NCBI RefSeq assembly: GCF_024679245.1
Contig: NC_090186.1
Span: 31,551,946-31,615,945, forward strand
Direction: 5' to 3'
Source: Pseudorasbora parva
Lineage: Eukaryota > Chordata > Actinopteri > Cypriniformes > Gobionidae
Length of the DNA stretch: 64,000 nucleotides
Shown: in pieces, positions 37,380-53,500 of the stretch
Position numbering within the stretch: position 1 is the stretch's first letter
Layout: every line of letters begins with the position of its first letter
Translations under genes and position numbers: made by a program
The notes under the pieces: model-generated
What the model was told of the DNA's origin: nothing
Database searches by the model: none
What the model saw: only the letters and a program-made list of their open reading frames with translations

Positions 37380-38946
37380 CAGGTCCTTCTAAAAAAATTA
37401 GCATATTGTGTTGTGATTAAGTTCATTATTTTCCATAATGTAATGATAAAAATTTAACTTGCACATATTTTAGATTCATTGCACACCAACTGAAATGTTT
37501 CAGGTCTTTTATTGTTTTAATACTGATGATTTTGGCATACAGCTCATGAAAACCCTCAAAATCTCAAAAAGTTAGCATATTTCAACCGACCAATAAAAAA
37601 AAAGTGTTTTTAATACAAAAAAAGTCAACCTTCAAATAATTATGTTCAGTTATGGACTCAATACTTGGTCGGGAATCCTTTTGCAGAAATGACTGCTTCA
37701 ATGCGGCGTGGCATGGAGGCGATCAGCCTGTGGCACTGCTGAGGTGTTATGGAGGCCCAGGATGCTTCGATAGCGGCCTTAAGCTCATCCAGAGTGTTGG
37801 GTCTTGCGTCTCTTAACTTTCTCTTCACAATATCCCACAGATTCTCAATAGGGTTCAAGTCAGGAGAGTTGGCAGGCCAATTGAGCACAGTAATACCATG
37901 GTCAGTAAACCATTTACCAGTGGTTTTGGCACTGTGAGCAGGTGCCAGGTTGTGCTGAAAAACGAAATCTTCATCTCCATAAAGCTTTTCAGCAGATGGA
38001 AGCATGAAGCGCTCCAAAATCTCCTGATAGCTAGCTGCATTGAGCCTGCCCTTGATAAAACACAGTGGACCAACACCAGCAGCTGACATGGCACCCCAGA
38101 CCATCACTGACTGTGGGTACTTGACACTGGACTTCAGGCATTTTGGCATTTCCTTCTCCCCAGTCTTCCTCCAGACTCTGGCACCTTGATTTCGGAATGA
38201 TATGCAAAATTTGCTTTCATCCGAAAAAAGTACTTTGGACCACTGAGCAACAGTTCAGTGCTGCTTCTCTGTAGCCCAAAAGTGGCTTGACCTGGGGAAT
38301 GCGGCACCTGTAGCCCATTTCCTGCACACGCCTGTGCACGGTGGCTCCGGATGTTTCTACTCCAGACTCAGTCCACTGCTTCCGCAGGTCCCCCAAGGTC
38401 TGGAATCGGTCCTTCTCCACAATCTTCCTCAGGGTCCGGTCACCTCTTCTCGTTGTGCAGCGTTTTTAGCAACACTTTTCCTTCCCACTGAGGTGCCTTG
38501 ATACAGCACTCTGGGAACAGCCTATTCGTTCAGAAATTTCTTTCTGTGTCTTTCCCTCTCGCTTGAGGGTGTCAATGATGGCCTTCTGGACAGGGTCGGG
38601 TCGGCAGTCTTACCCATGATTGCGGTTTTGAGTAATGAACCAGGCTGGGAGTTTTTAAAAGCCTCAGGAATCTTTTGCAGGTGTTTAGAGTTAATTAGTT
38701 GATTCAGATGATTAGGTTAATAGTTCGTTTAGAGAACCTTTTCATGATATGCTAATTTTTTTGATATAGGAATTTTGGGTTTTCATGAACTGTATGCCAA
38801 AATCATTAGTATTAAAACAATAAAAGACCTGAAATATTTCAGTTGGTGTGCAATTAATCTAAAATATATGAAAGTTTAATTTTTTTCATTACATTATGAA
38901 AATAATGAACTTTATCACAATATGCTAATTTTTTTAGAAGGACCTG
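37380..38946 (-). mobile_element. Full-length Tc1-like transposon, minus orientation
   Basis: The perfect terminal CAGGTCCTTCTAAAAAAATT and its inverted copy lie at both ends, bordered by TA (37378-37379 and 38947-38948). A second inner direct/inverted block, AACTGAAATGTTTCAGGTC-like, is found near both ends, the paired-repeat layout of Tc1 elements with long inverted repeats. The 1567-bp length matches an undamaged element. The transposase on the minus strand is frameshifted and has lost a catalytic residue, so it is not autonomous. Confidence 0.95.
37658..38620 (-). pseudogene. Tc1-like transposase, frameshifted, catalytic Asp lost
   Basis: The C-terminal 163 codons are open (37658-38149) and include SVMVWGAMSAAGVGPL, the catalytic block FVFQHNLAPAHSAKTT and SPDLNPIENLWDIVKRKLRD with the final Glu. 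In the family the second block reads D before LAPAHS; here it is Asn (AAC for GAC), which removes a metal ligand of the DD34E site. The N-terminal helix-turn-helix part (38217 to about 38620; MEKDRFQTLGDLRKQW and so on) is in another frame with breaks. Decayed copy; could only be moved by an enzyme from elsewhere. Confidence 0.9.
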
Positions 38947-38948
38947 TA

Positions 38949-39789
38949 TTTTAAGATCCTACATCATGTGATGCAGAACACACCATTACTCTGGACAATT
39001 GAGCAGTATGTTGCTTAGGAATGGTCTGATCAACACTTTAAACAGCCACAAATTACAATAATTACATCTTAACAAACAGAACAAACCCAATCTCTGGCCC
39101 CCTGGATGGACAATGATCTGCCCCCTGAAAGGGCCACATTGGCTTTGCGTGTAAACTGGATCTCCAGTTAAATCCTGTCCTACATTTGTGCCCAGAACTT
39201 TGTTTTAAAAAACCTGATCTGCGTGTCGACAATCGCTTGTCAGTTCAGTTGTTGGCAAGGATTCGCGAACAAAGGCCAGGATGTTTCTAGAGCCTCTGTT
39301 ACTGGCATTGTGCGGTCAGTGCATTACACTGGCTGGCAGTTACAGAATGGGCAGCTTAGCACTGTCTTGGGCTCATGTGTCTATAGTCGTGCTGTTGATC
39401 CATTAATCCAATTAAGATTTACAATGCTGGCTAAGGCAGAGAGTCTTACCTGTGCAGGAGAGAGAGGATCATTTGAAAAAAATTGGCTCTGACGTCATGC
39501 ACTCCTGCATCACAGAAGAAGCTAAGCTTCTTTACACATAGGGAGATGAAGAAGTGCATCTGATGTGGGTATTGGAAGTTTCGACAGCCATAATCAGGAC
39601 ACTCATCAATCTCTCATTTATGACCATATCTGACCAGTGACCAGATTCAAAAGATTATAATCCCTGACAATCACTGATATTTGATGCCTAAAAAGCCTAA
39701 GCAGAAAGCCTAAAGCATAACAAAAAAAATGCCAGTAAAAATTCAGAAAATGTTTGCTTCCAAAGAATGTGGTTTTCAAACATTTAGCC
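38949..39789. other. Intergenic, no gene seen
   Basis: No repeat ends or exon recognised. The ORF at 39223-39492 has no domain I can name. Confidence 0.4.
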
Positions 39790-40165
39790 TTTAAAGGATT
39801 AGTTTGCTTGTAAAATGAAAATTACCCCATGATTTACCCTCAAGCGATCCTAGATGTATATGACTTTCTACTTTCTGATGAACACAATCAGTTATAATAA
39901 TAAATATCCTGACGCTTCCGAGCTTTATAATGGCAGTGACGGGGTACATTAAGTTTGAAGCTTAAAAAAGTGCAAATTAACTGGTGTAAAAAAAATCTGG
40001 AGGATGTGTAACTGTCAGATAACATAATGTAGCGGATTGCGGAAGCATTTTGAACGTGAGAAGCGTTACACTTTATGCATAAGTTGAATACGGAATGTGG
40101 TCTGGCGGGAGCAAGATATTTTCGAGTATAAAGTTTAAAATATGGATATTTTCTAACAAAACTCA
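39790..40165. mobile_element. One end of a TTAAAGGATTAG-type repeat
   Basis: Begins with TTAAAGGATTAGTTTGCTTG and continues with ATGATTTACCCTCAAGCGAT and CTGACGCTTCCGAGCTTTATA, typical of the left half of a common cyprinid TTAA-flanked element. The opposite end is not found nearby, so it is a half copy. The minus ORF at 39888-40166 lies inside it and is not a gene. Confidence 0.6.
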
Positions 40166-40544
40166 AGCTTAGAATTCAGTTTTCTATACATACATATACA
40201 TGCACTAACGTATGTATAGAATTTATGTACAAATGGTTTATTTTGTTTACATTTTAAGTGTTTTTATGATAAAATGGTATTTGGTACGGGGGTCCAGCAA
40301 GATGGTTTGTACCCAGTGCCCAAAATTTGGTGCTACGCCGCTGTGTACTAAGGCCACATATTTTAAATAATTTTAAGAAGTTTACTGAGGTCGCCTTGGG
40401 GACCACACCTTTTTAAGACAGACAAACTTAAAGACAGACCGAGCATCAAATGCCTAAAGCAAATGAGATATATGCAGAGAACGCAGGTAATTTCTGCAAA
40501 ATTATCAACCCACTAGTTTAACTAGCCTGACCTTACCTCACTAT

Positions 40545-40801
40545 CCGTCGGTACTTTTCCGCAGGCGGAGCTCTTGCGTGACGTCACGCATGACACAGCT
40601 CCGTCCTCCGTGGCTTTTGTTAAGCGCGTGCTCCAGAGTCGCTGTCAAAGCTCGCTCACCGATCTAAGTCTCAAGACCCGGAACGACAGGGTTGTACGGA
40701 CGCAGAAACGTGCCATATCTATTGCTTTTGCAATATAGACAACAAACAGCTTTTAATTGACCTTAAATATGTCTACCATCGTCTACCGTCAAACAGATCA
40801 G
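40545..40801 (+). promoter_or_regulatory. Candidate ivns1abp promoter and non-coding exon 1
   Basis: A CpG-containing stretch in otherwise AT-rich DNA. It includes a perfect cAMP-response element TGACGTCA at 40579-40586 and ends with AACAGATCAG followed by GTAAGAATC, a consensus splice donor after 40801. There is no ATG-initiated domain, so it would be 5' UTR. Position, strand and 6.6-kb distance to the first coding exon fit the IVNS1ABP layout known in mammals, which has non-coding leader exons. Transcript evidence is needed. Confidence 0.45.
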
Positions 40802-43700
<2,899 letters not shown>

Positions 43701-44487
43701 TAGCCTGACGTTGTCATAATCAATTCTAGTCAGAATATGAGTCTGAAACTGCTCCATTGGGCTGTGATAATGGGGCGTGTTTCAACCGAACCAGGAAAGA
43801 CATCAATTGGATAGACCTACAACCAATCAGAGCAACGAAGTGACACATTGTCAAATGTCAACATAGTTCAACTGCACTGTGTTGCCAAGTCCGTGTTTTT
43901 TCCGCGGATTGTTTTCTATGTCCGCGGGTTGAATTCAACTAGCTATTATGTGATATATAGACCCATGAGTGCGAATTTTAGCAGGCAACCTTGCCAAAAT
44001 AACACACATTTTACCCCCCAAACGCCATTTTTCCCCCGGAGAACCCCCCGAGAAGCTATTGTTTAGGGCTAGTAGTTGGCGGGTTTTGTTGTAAAAACAT
44101 GGCAACCCAGTCTGCACGCGCGCTGAAATCAGGCTGGAATACACGATCTTTGCCGGTGTTGTAAAAAAATAAAATAATTTAATGATACACAGAGTACTTA
44201 CCCAACATGATCATCATTTCTGAGAAAAATTGTGAAGATGAATGCATATACAAACAAGCTCTCCGTTTAGGATTCGAAAAATTATAATCCAAGTCCCCTT
44301 GATGACGTGCATGATTACGTTACTGTTGATCATCTGTCCGTCATCGTCTAAAGCCCGCCCTGATGATTTCATTGGTCCGAACAGTTTCTGTTCGGGGATA
44401 ATTACTCCTCTATGGAGCAAGGTCAGACCGAACTGCCCGTCCTAAAAAATTTGTGGGCGGGGCTAAATTCGGCTGGCATCCAGGCTA
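43701..44487. mobile_element. Complete TAGCCTG-ended transposon
   Basis: Ends TAGCCTG and CAGGCTA, flanked by an exact 9-base repeat TCACTGTTG (43692-43700 and 44488-44496). Eight or nine bases would suit hAT or Mutator-like elements; the similar element at 18570-19082 has an 8-base duplication, so hAT is my preference. The 787-bp body is non-coding and appears again, inverted and truncated, at 22526-23166. Confidence 0.85.
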
Positions 44488-44496
44488 TCACTGTTG

Positions 44497-46929
44497 TGCA
44501 ACCCATTCATGAGCTCAAAGGTACATTATGGGATTTGTCGACTCAGTAAAGTGTTCAAGCTTATTAGCTACTCTACTCAGTGCCATTCTTCAAAATCATT
44601 ATTATTTGTATAGCACTAACAAGGTCATGGTCTTGATTCCTGGTAAAATTTGCTGTGAATCACTTTGCTTAGAAAAATCTTGCAAATGAATAAATCTAAA
44701 TGATAGCAAGCTTATGTGTTTCTGACGCGGACTAATGTAGTTAACCTTTTTCTCAGAACTGGCGGAGTTCCCAGAGAAAGCGTGACTTGCAGGAAAGGGG
44801 TTTCATGATGAAGACCAATATAATTGTATGTGCTGCTGCTTGTGGTCATGGGTAAACTCAGAGCGGGTTGAGCTATCTACAATTGCATGCAAGGAACACA
44901 ATGTCCTCCTTCGGTTTTATTTTGTTGCATGGCCTTCAGTGATGCATTAAATTGTTGCTCAATCTGGGTTATCTGTTGAGTACTTCTGCAGAGTCAATAG
45001 AACAACTGTTGCAGTGTGTTTCAACCCATTCTCCTCTTTCTCTCGCCGTTTGTCCCACGCTTACTGACTGGGTGGCTGTTCTCTGCATGCCAGAAGGGAC
45101 AAAAAAGATTATATGCACAAAATGGTCTTTTAAAGTGTTTTTCTGCCACCACGCATTTCAATATCGGTCCGTCTTTTTGTCTTTTCACCCTCTCTGCTCT
45201 GTCAGTAATTGTATGTGGATGCTGTGGCTGTTGTCGGCACACAATGAATACATTTGTGAATCCATCTGGGTCTGAAGCTGCGATGTCACCGTAGGCTTTT
45301 TCTGTTGTCTGATTTGTAAATGCCCCGGTTTAAAGTATCAGTTCCTCATTCCTCTCCAGGGGGACCAACAGCTGTCAAATTAAGGTCACTAGCTTGAAAC
45401 TGGACGGTTCAGAGTTATCAATAAGTTTCACATTTTAAGGGTCAATGACTTACATTTTTGTTTGTTTGTCCTGAAATATTTTAACTGTTTCTGTAGCAGT
45501 TGGCAAACACTGAGTCATGAATTTGTGTCAAGATCAATATCTTAAAATATCAGATAATTTGAACTTCGACTGACCGGACAAGTCAATTCAGGTTGTAAAA
45601 TGAGGCGTTCTACCCAAAACCAAATCACCAAATTAAGTAATATATATTAGGGCTGTGCAATTAATCGCAATTGCACAACTAGTGTATATATAAATATATA
45701 TTAAACCATACTATAAAAATGCTTTCATATGTTTAATGGGTACTTTTCTTGAAATTATATGAAAGTTATTTTAAAAAAATCCACTTATCACGTTATTTAT
45801 TTAATTTAAAATCAAGTTTTTCTTTATTGTGGATAATCGTATGACGCTTCATCCATCTCTTGGTGTTTTTAATAGCGGGAAAGAGTTTGGATTAACTTTA
45901 GGTGAAAGATTTAGTCGCATAAATTCAGTGTTGAAGATCAGACAGTTGAAACAAAAGGGCTTTGGTGAGAACTTCATTAGTTATTTCATCCATCTTTTTA
46001 CTCATCCTCAAGTGTCTCCAATTATCTTCAAGAGTAAGCATGTCTATGGTGAGGTAAATTAAGGCCTAGAGTTTTCTGATTGCTGTTTTCAATAATCAGC
46101 CCCTGCGGAGGATAGAACAGGAGAGGATGAGCAGATTATCCAAAGACCTCCACTGCCTGCTCGTAGCATTTGCGCCGACTGAGGCTGAAGTGGATAAAAG
46201 GACGCTAGTGGAAAAATACCAGCAGGTTTTCATGCAAAACACAAGAATTCCACACACTGGAGCTCATTTGTTTTCCGCTTAGCATTTTTCCATCCCCACA
46301 CAACTGAAGCCACATCATTGTGGGAATGTGATAAATCCATCAAAATTCCTGACTGAGTGATTTCTTGGTTATGTGACCATTCTCCGCCCATAAAGTTGAG
46401 CCATCTGCTGGCTGAAAGGGCTTTGAAAGACCTGTGGAAATTTCCGGAATCATGCGGGTGTGGTAGAGCCATGTGGTTAACGGGGAAGGACATGGAGAGA
46501 ATTTGTGTTTGGGTGTTGTAGAAATGGTCTGACCAAGGGAGGGGTGGAGCAGCTTCTTGAATTAAGTCTGTCTAAGGCTGATTTTATCTAAATTAATTTG
46601 AACTGTATGATGTGCAGAAGTGAAGGCTGATCCTGAATCGCAGCCCTGGCAGTGAGAACTTTTTTTCTCTGTTCTTGCGGAGCATGCAACAGCCTTAACA
46701 CCATAAAAAGCAACCAATAGCGCAAAGCTGGGTCAGTCTATGATCGGCAGCGCTTCTGCCTTTCAGCAATGGCTGAACCTTTCAATTCCGTTGGTTCATT
46801 CTACATCAGTATTAGATGTTGTGGTCATTGACGTTCTAGAAATAGTCACTGATGTGGTCAGTGTTCCCGATATAATCCTGCTAGTAGACGTCATTACAAC
46901 CCCTTGTTTGTTTGTTATTTGTCCTGCAG
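44497..46929. other. Presumed ivns1abp leader intron, no exon seen
   Basis: Contains a possible hAT remnant starting TAGGGCTGTGCAATTAATCG at 45649. ORFs at 44952-45294 and 45829-46062 lack recognisable domains. No confident exon. Confidence 0.4.
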
Positions 46930-47195
46930 GTTATAATGCACGATCAACACAGAAAAGGTTTGAGTCTATAGCCAACGGGACACCCGAGGACTTGATTGCA
47001 GTCACTCTAAGCCTGAAAGTTTGAGTCACCTCTGACCCCCTGCCGTGCCCACTGGTTGCCTGCCGTTGCCTTTTCCATCCACTTCAAAGTGAAGGAAGAC
47101 TTAGGCTCTCCCATTCCTGGTTCTTCTTCACTCGTGCCTTTTTACGGCTTTCCCAAGTAATCTATCTCTCCCAGACAAACGTCATTCGGTATTAG
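46930..47195 (+). other. Candidate second 5' UTR exon of ivns1abp
   Basis: Preceded by a pyrimidine-rich acceptor ending TTGTCCTGCAG (AG at 46928-46929) and followed by a strong donor, TTAG then GTAAGCGC (47196 on). It lies 250 bases before the first coding exon. A short upstream ORF of 11 codons (ATG 46936, stop ending at 46971) is within it. It is richer in GC than the flanks. It looks like a spliced leader exon but has no coding homology, so only RNA data can confirm it. Confidence 0.45.
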
Positions 47196-47444
47196 GTAAG
47201 CGCATGAATTATACATGAGACTTAGTGTTATGTGTGCATGCACAATAGGATGGATTTATAGGTTATAGACAGCTTTTTAGCCACCAGCTAAAACGAGTGA
47301 TACATTGTATTTTTTATGTAATTGTGTGCGTGGGTGAAGTGTTTATGTAAGATACATTGTGTGGGATAGATATTTTGAGGTAAAATCCTAAAACTGACTC
47401 AAGTATATTATTGTTTCACTTTTTGCAAAGGCTTAAGTTCCAAA

Positions 47445-47555
47445 ATGATTCCCAACGGATATTTGATCTTTGAGGATGAAAGTTTCCTGGATTCCACCGT
47501 GGCCAAGATGAACGCCCTTAGAAAAAACGGACAGTTCTGTGATGTGAGACTTCAG
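47445..47555 (+). CDS. ivns1abp: ivns1abp coding exon 1 (residues 1-37)
   Basis: Starts at the ATG at 47445. The exon itself probably begins at 47431 after TTTGCAAAG. It encodes the N terminus and the first BTB strand, ending FCDVRLQ, with donor CAG/GTAACC. Phase 0. Confidence 0.95.
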
Positions 47556-50500
47556 GTAACCCACCCCTTTTTTAACCTTATTATTCTTGGTGTCATTACA
47601 AAAGACTGAAACATGACTCAGGGAAGAGTAGAGTGTGTTTTCTTTGACGCAGGTCCTGGATCTTTGAGTGGCCTTTAGCTGTGTGACGTTCATTAACAGA
47701 CAAATCCAGAACCTCTGTGTTCTGATTATTGGACTGAATGGAAGTTTAAAAAAGAGATTTAAAAGTTAATTATCAAGATTAATTTCCTAAAAGACTTGCT
47801 TTTTTCGAATAGAAATATTTTAAGTGTAATATAGATATTTTTGGGGGTATTTAATGTTGCTGATAAGCTATATCTATTGCTAATAAATGTTTGGGATTTG
47901 GTCAAGACACCTGAGAAACTGCATAGCAACATAGCAAAAACCACACAGAACAAATGGTGCCTATTTCTTTGTAACAATGCCATTGTAGACTTAACCTTTG
48001 CCCTTTTTACCTCTGCAGGTATGCGGCCATGAATTGATGGCTCACCGGGCAGTGCTAGCTTGTTGCAGTCCGTACCTTTTTGAGATCTTTAACAGCGACC
48101 TGGAACCTCACGGAGTCTCCCATGTGAAGTTTGAGGATCTGGACCCTGAGGCTGTAGAGATCCTTCTCAACTACGCTTACACTGCCCAGTAAGAGACACA
48201 CAACATGCAATCAACCAATCAGGGCCATCATGGGGAACTTTTTCTTCCATATAAATGGATTGCCATTTTTGGTGATTAATGATTTCTGATATTAAATGTT
48301 GCTTTCTGCAGGTTGAAGGCAGATAAAGAGCTGGTTAAGGAGGTTTACTCTGCAGCCAAACGGCTCAAAATGGACAGAGTGAAACAGGTAGGTATATTAA
48401 AAGAGTTTGTGACAGGTTTACTTTAGGTGAAGCCCTTACTGACTCTTTTGTACCTTCTCCCAGATCTGTGGTGACTACCTTCTCTCCAAAATGGATTCCC
48501 AGAGTGCCATCTCCTATCGCAATTTTGCCAGCTGTATGGGAGACGGGCGTCTGCTGGGCAAGATCGATAGCTATATCCAGGAGCATCTTCTGGACGTGTC
48601 TGAGCAAGAGGATTTCCTCAAGCTGCCACGCCTTAAAGTGAGCTGACCTCTAACCTTTCGGGTCATACACCATTCTTGATTGCATGCTTATGCTAAGCAT
48701 GCACTTTCTTTTGGCTCGCTTTATAGTTGGAGGTGATGCTGGAGGATAACTTGACCTTGCCTAGTAACGGCAAGCTGTACTCCAAGGTGATTGGCTGGGT
48801 GCAACGCAGCCTGTGGGATAATGGCGAACCCCTGGAGCGACTGATGGAGGAGGTCAGTACTGCGCTCCACAGTGAGCTCCTCTCTCTTCCCTCACTTCTT
48901 CCCCCTCGTAATTCATCCCATTCACAGATTTAACAGGTCCGTTCACACCAGCCATCTTAACGATAGAGGTCGGTTGGGTTTGTTCTCTCTGCCTTCCATA
49001 TATATATTTTTTTGTTTTCTCTCCCCCTTGACCCACAAATCACCCTGAGCCTTTAAGAATATACATTTAGGTACAGAACGGGGCTGTTACACCCTCCGCA
49101 AAGGCGAGGTGAGCCAAACTAAAAGCCTCCTGAATGCTCAGTGCTGTGCAGTAACTGCAGCTACTCTGTCTGCTCGCAGAGAGTGACATGGCATGTTGCC
49201 GTCCAAATGACATCTCTCTCTTCTCTAAGCAGGTGTGTGAGTGTGTGAGTGAGTGTGCAATCTTTGGGAACCAGCACTAACAGTTCTTCCTCCCCACTGA
49301 TTTATCTCTCCTTAGGTTTATTAAAGCAAACATCAGCAGGATTCTCACAAGACTGAAGAAGCCAAGACTGGGGCCCTCCAGGGTAATGAGTCAGTGAATG
49401 AAAGAAAATAACAAAAGAACGAGAGGGAGCCATGGTGAAACGAGTGCTAGGCTCCTGTCTGTTAATCGAACGCACTCACCTACAGTACACAGTTCATATA
49501 AAATGACACTTCAGATCTCCAAGTATGAGTGTGTTAAACACTTCAAGACATTTGCATATTAATTCCACCTCACATATGAAACTTCACACAAGTCTAACTC
49601 ACATATGCATGCATTGCTTATAGCAAAGTAAATCAAAGCATGTCAAACATTTGTTCATACACACACTTACAGGATATTCAGATGCCTGACACTCTAATAT
49701 GAATGGTCATTTACAAAGTATACACCTGAATACTGATTAAGTGCAGATGAAAGTAAAGGAAGCGAGTCATCAGCTTCATGAAAGGCTTGATAATAGCACC
49801 TACAATGTGTTTCAGCCTAAATAAAGGAAGTGGGAACTGAGTGCAGCTTAGAGGGATGTTCTCAAGTTGCTCTCGGTTCGTAGTTCCGTTTAATCTGCTT
49901 TTGGATACATTCCCAGCAGGGATGGGCACACATACTCTGAAGTGACAGCAGCAATAATTGCATTATGTGACTCGTCTCTTTTTTTCTTCTAATTTCTGAA
50001 ATTTTTACAGCAATCAATATTTAGTAAACTACAAGAATCTACTAAAGCTATACACAAATTATTTTCCTGATTTTCAGCATTATCGGCTAGTCTTAATCAG
50101 TTGGTGCCAGCACTGTAGACAGTCAGTAAAGGGCATCTTAAATCTTGAGACACCTCCTTAAAAATGTGATGCTCATGGTACAAGACACTTAAAAACTGTG
50201 TTTGCCACATATGTACTCTGGTAATATATTGAGTACGCATAGACAAAAATAACAAAATGCCCATCCTTAATTAAAACCGACGCACTGATTTTTTTATTTT
50301 TACTTGTTTCAATTTATTGTACTGCTTATTTCATTTCAGTGGATTTTTCTTTCTTTCAGTTATTTGAACTGAATGTTGTATTTTATTTGGTTTTGAATTC
50401 ACATTTCCTTAAGCTTGAAGACGATCCAAGATTTTTTTCTTTAAATGAGGGACTTTTTTTTTTTTTTTTTTTGAGCTGTAAAAGTTGAAAACAACTAACC

Positions 50501-53500
50501 AGTGTTGTGCTGGGGTTTATGTGATGACGTCTGATTTGACTAACCCCCTCAGCTGAGAAGATGGCCGCAGGATGACCGCTGAACCTGCACTGATGAAGCT
50601 TGTTTGTTTCCTTCTCCAAACTTGTTGACAAATGAAGGTTCCCAAGATGCTTTGTGGCGAAAAGTATTGTGATCCACATTCTGCTGTTTTCAGCGCAGTG
50701 AAAAGTCCCGAAGATCTTCTGAAATGATCCACAGCAACACTGTGTTCGTGTTCTTAAAGAAGCTTTTTTACCAGCATCTTGCAGCGAATGAGCGCTATGG
50801 CCCTCCCCTTCTTAACTTTTCTTCCTTCCCTGACCCACGTAGTTGGGTGCTCTGTTGTCATGGAGACAGCCACATGGGTTCTGTTGTCGTTGTGTGTTTT
50901 GCAGGTGCAAACGCTGTACTATTCGGCCGATCACAAGCTGCTCGATGGGAGCCTGCTTGACGGGCAGGTTGAGGTGTTCGGCACTGAGGATGACCACATC
51001 CAGTTTGTGCAGGTACACAACCAGCGCCGAGCTCTTCTCAGGCTGGGCCGACGCAGACCCGTAGCAAACGCAGCATTTAAGTGTAATGCTAGCAGAGCAG
51101 CTGCTTTGTTGTGCTGGGCTGTTGGGTCTGAGCGTTTTGAGCTCAAGAGATCACGGTGTGTGCGTGATGAGTGTGTGGATTGAGTTTTAGTGCTGCTTAT
51201 AGTGTGGCTTTACATTGGGATTAGATTAATGTAGATGTAAGGTCTAAAGAATATTCCAAGGTTTAATACTAGCTCACTCAAAAGCATTTGTGGCGTGATG
51301 TTGATTATCACAAAAACTAAATTTCATTAATTTCCATAAAGAGAAGCAAAAATGGAAGTGAATGGGCCAATTTGTAAATGGTAAAATACTCACTGTTCCA
51401 ATAGTATAGTCACAAAACATGTATTACTAATCTTTGAAAGTTCTATTTTAAATGCTAATCTTTGAAGTTATATCCAACTCTGTTGCCATGACAAAGTAAT
51501 GTCTAAAAAGGCCTGTAAAATAAAGATTTAAACCACATTACAGCTCAAATAATACATGTTTTGATAGAAGAATTAATGTACGTCTCTTAGAAAGTTATAA
51601 GCTTCATATTTCTGTTTTAAATACTTTTTTTTCCCCAAATCTGTTTTAAAATTGTAAGTACCTTACCAAAACCAAATTTTTTGTTTTTTAAAAGAAAATG
51701 AGGCATGAGTCAATTTTTTTGTTGTTGTGATAAATCAGCATTATGCCACAAATGCTGATGACCGAGCTTAACGGGTTAGCTCACCCCAAAAGGAAAATAC
51801 AGTCATTAATTACTCACCATCATTTAGTTTGACACCCGTAAGACCTCTGTTCATCTTTGGAACACAAATGAAGATATTTTTGTTGAAATGCAGTGTCTCA
51901 GAAAGGCCTCCATTGATACCAATGTAATTTTCTCTCTAAAAACCCATAAAAGGCACTAATGATGTCGTTACAAAGTCCATATCACTACATTGATCCAACA
52001 TTTATTTTATGAAGCGATGAGAAATATATATTTTTTTAAATAATGACTTGTATAGTGATGGGCTGATTTCAAAACAAAGCTTCAAACCGTTATGAATCAG
52101 TGTATCGATTCATGATTCGGATCGCCAAAGTCATATGATTTTAGCAGTTTGGTAGTTTGACACGCGATCCGAATCATGAATGATACGCTGATTCATTAAG
52201 CTCCGATTCTTCAGGAAGCTTTGTTTTGAAATCGACCCATCACTACAGACACTGTCAGTATTTCGTTTTTTTTGCGCACAAACTATTCTCGTCGCTTCAT
52301 AAAATTATTGTAGAACGACTGTAGTGAGATGGACTTTGTAACGACGTCTTTAGTGCCTTTAATGGGTCTTGAGAGAGGAAATGACATTGGTGTCATTGGA
52401 GGCCTTTCTGAGCCATCGGATTTCAACAAAAATATCTTAACTTGTGTTCCAAAGATGAACGAAGGTCTTACGAGTGTTGAACGGCATAAGGGGGAGTAAT
52501 TAATGACAGAATTTTCATTTCGGGGTGAACTAACCCTTTTACTTTCATTGAACCGGGAATATTTCTTTAACCTGACGTAGTCTGCTCTGATAAGTTGTTG
52601 AGTCGGGTTTTACGCCTAGACTGGTCTGGGACTGTGTGAAGTTGTATGTGTGTGGACCATGGGCTCGGAGTCTGTAGCTGCACTGTGCCTTTGCAGAAGA
52701 AGCCCCTACGTGAGAACGTACACCGACAGCTGAGCACCAGCTCCTCTGGCAGCCTCTCCCCCGGATCTGCCAAACATTCCTGCAAGCAAGAGTGGAAATA
52801 CATAGCTTCTGAGAAGACCACCAGTACGTTTGCACCTTTGACTTCTTCATCATTAGATTGTCAAGTCTTTTCTGCGGTCCCTTCAAGTAATCCTCATCTT
52901 TCTCTCCCCACAGATAATACATACCTGTGTCTGGCTGTGTTGAACGGCATGCTGTGCGTGATATTTCTGCATGGGCGCAGCAGTCCCCAGGCCTCGCCCT
53001 CGGCCACACCTTGCCTAACTAAGAGTCTTAGTTTCGAGGGCCAGCCACTGGAAGAGGAACCGGAAAAGCTGCTGGCCCCCATGCGCTACGCTCGCTCTGG
53101 CCTGGGCATCGCTGCTTTGAGCGGCCGACTCATCGCCGCAGGTTAGTAGGAAGCACAAAAAATACCTTCTGATCATCTCTCTTGCTTTCGTCAAGCAACT
53201 CTGATCTGTTATTCAGGAGGGTACAATCGAGAGGAGTGCTTGAGGACTGTGGAATGTTACGACATGAGGACCGACAACTGGACTTTCATTGCTCCAATGA
53301 GGACTCCGCGTGCTCGATTTCAGATGGCCGTGCTCATGGTGTGTACATGGTCCAATGTGTATTAAGACGTACAGTCTTTGAAAGCGATGTGAAATAACCG
53401 TTGTTTTCATACAATCAGGGTCAGCTTTACGTGATGGGTGGGTCCAACGGCCATTCCGATGAACTGAGTTGTGGGGAGACGTACAACCCCAGTGCTGACG

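Noticed and set aside
46740..47024. 94-codon ORF upstream of ivns1abp, rich in Val and Ile
   Set aside because: It crosses the acceptor of the candidate leader exon and shows no family similarity; it is not in frame with a domain of the Kelch protein.
50779..51183. 134-codon ORF over ivns1abp exon 6
   Set aside because: Only 50905-51012 is coding; the ends are intron read-through on both sides.
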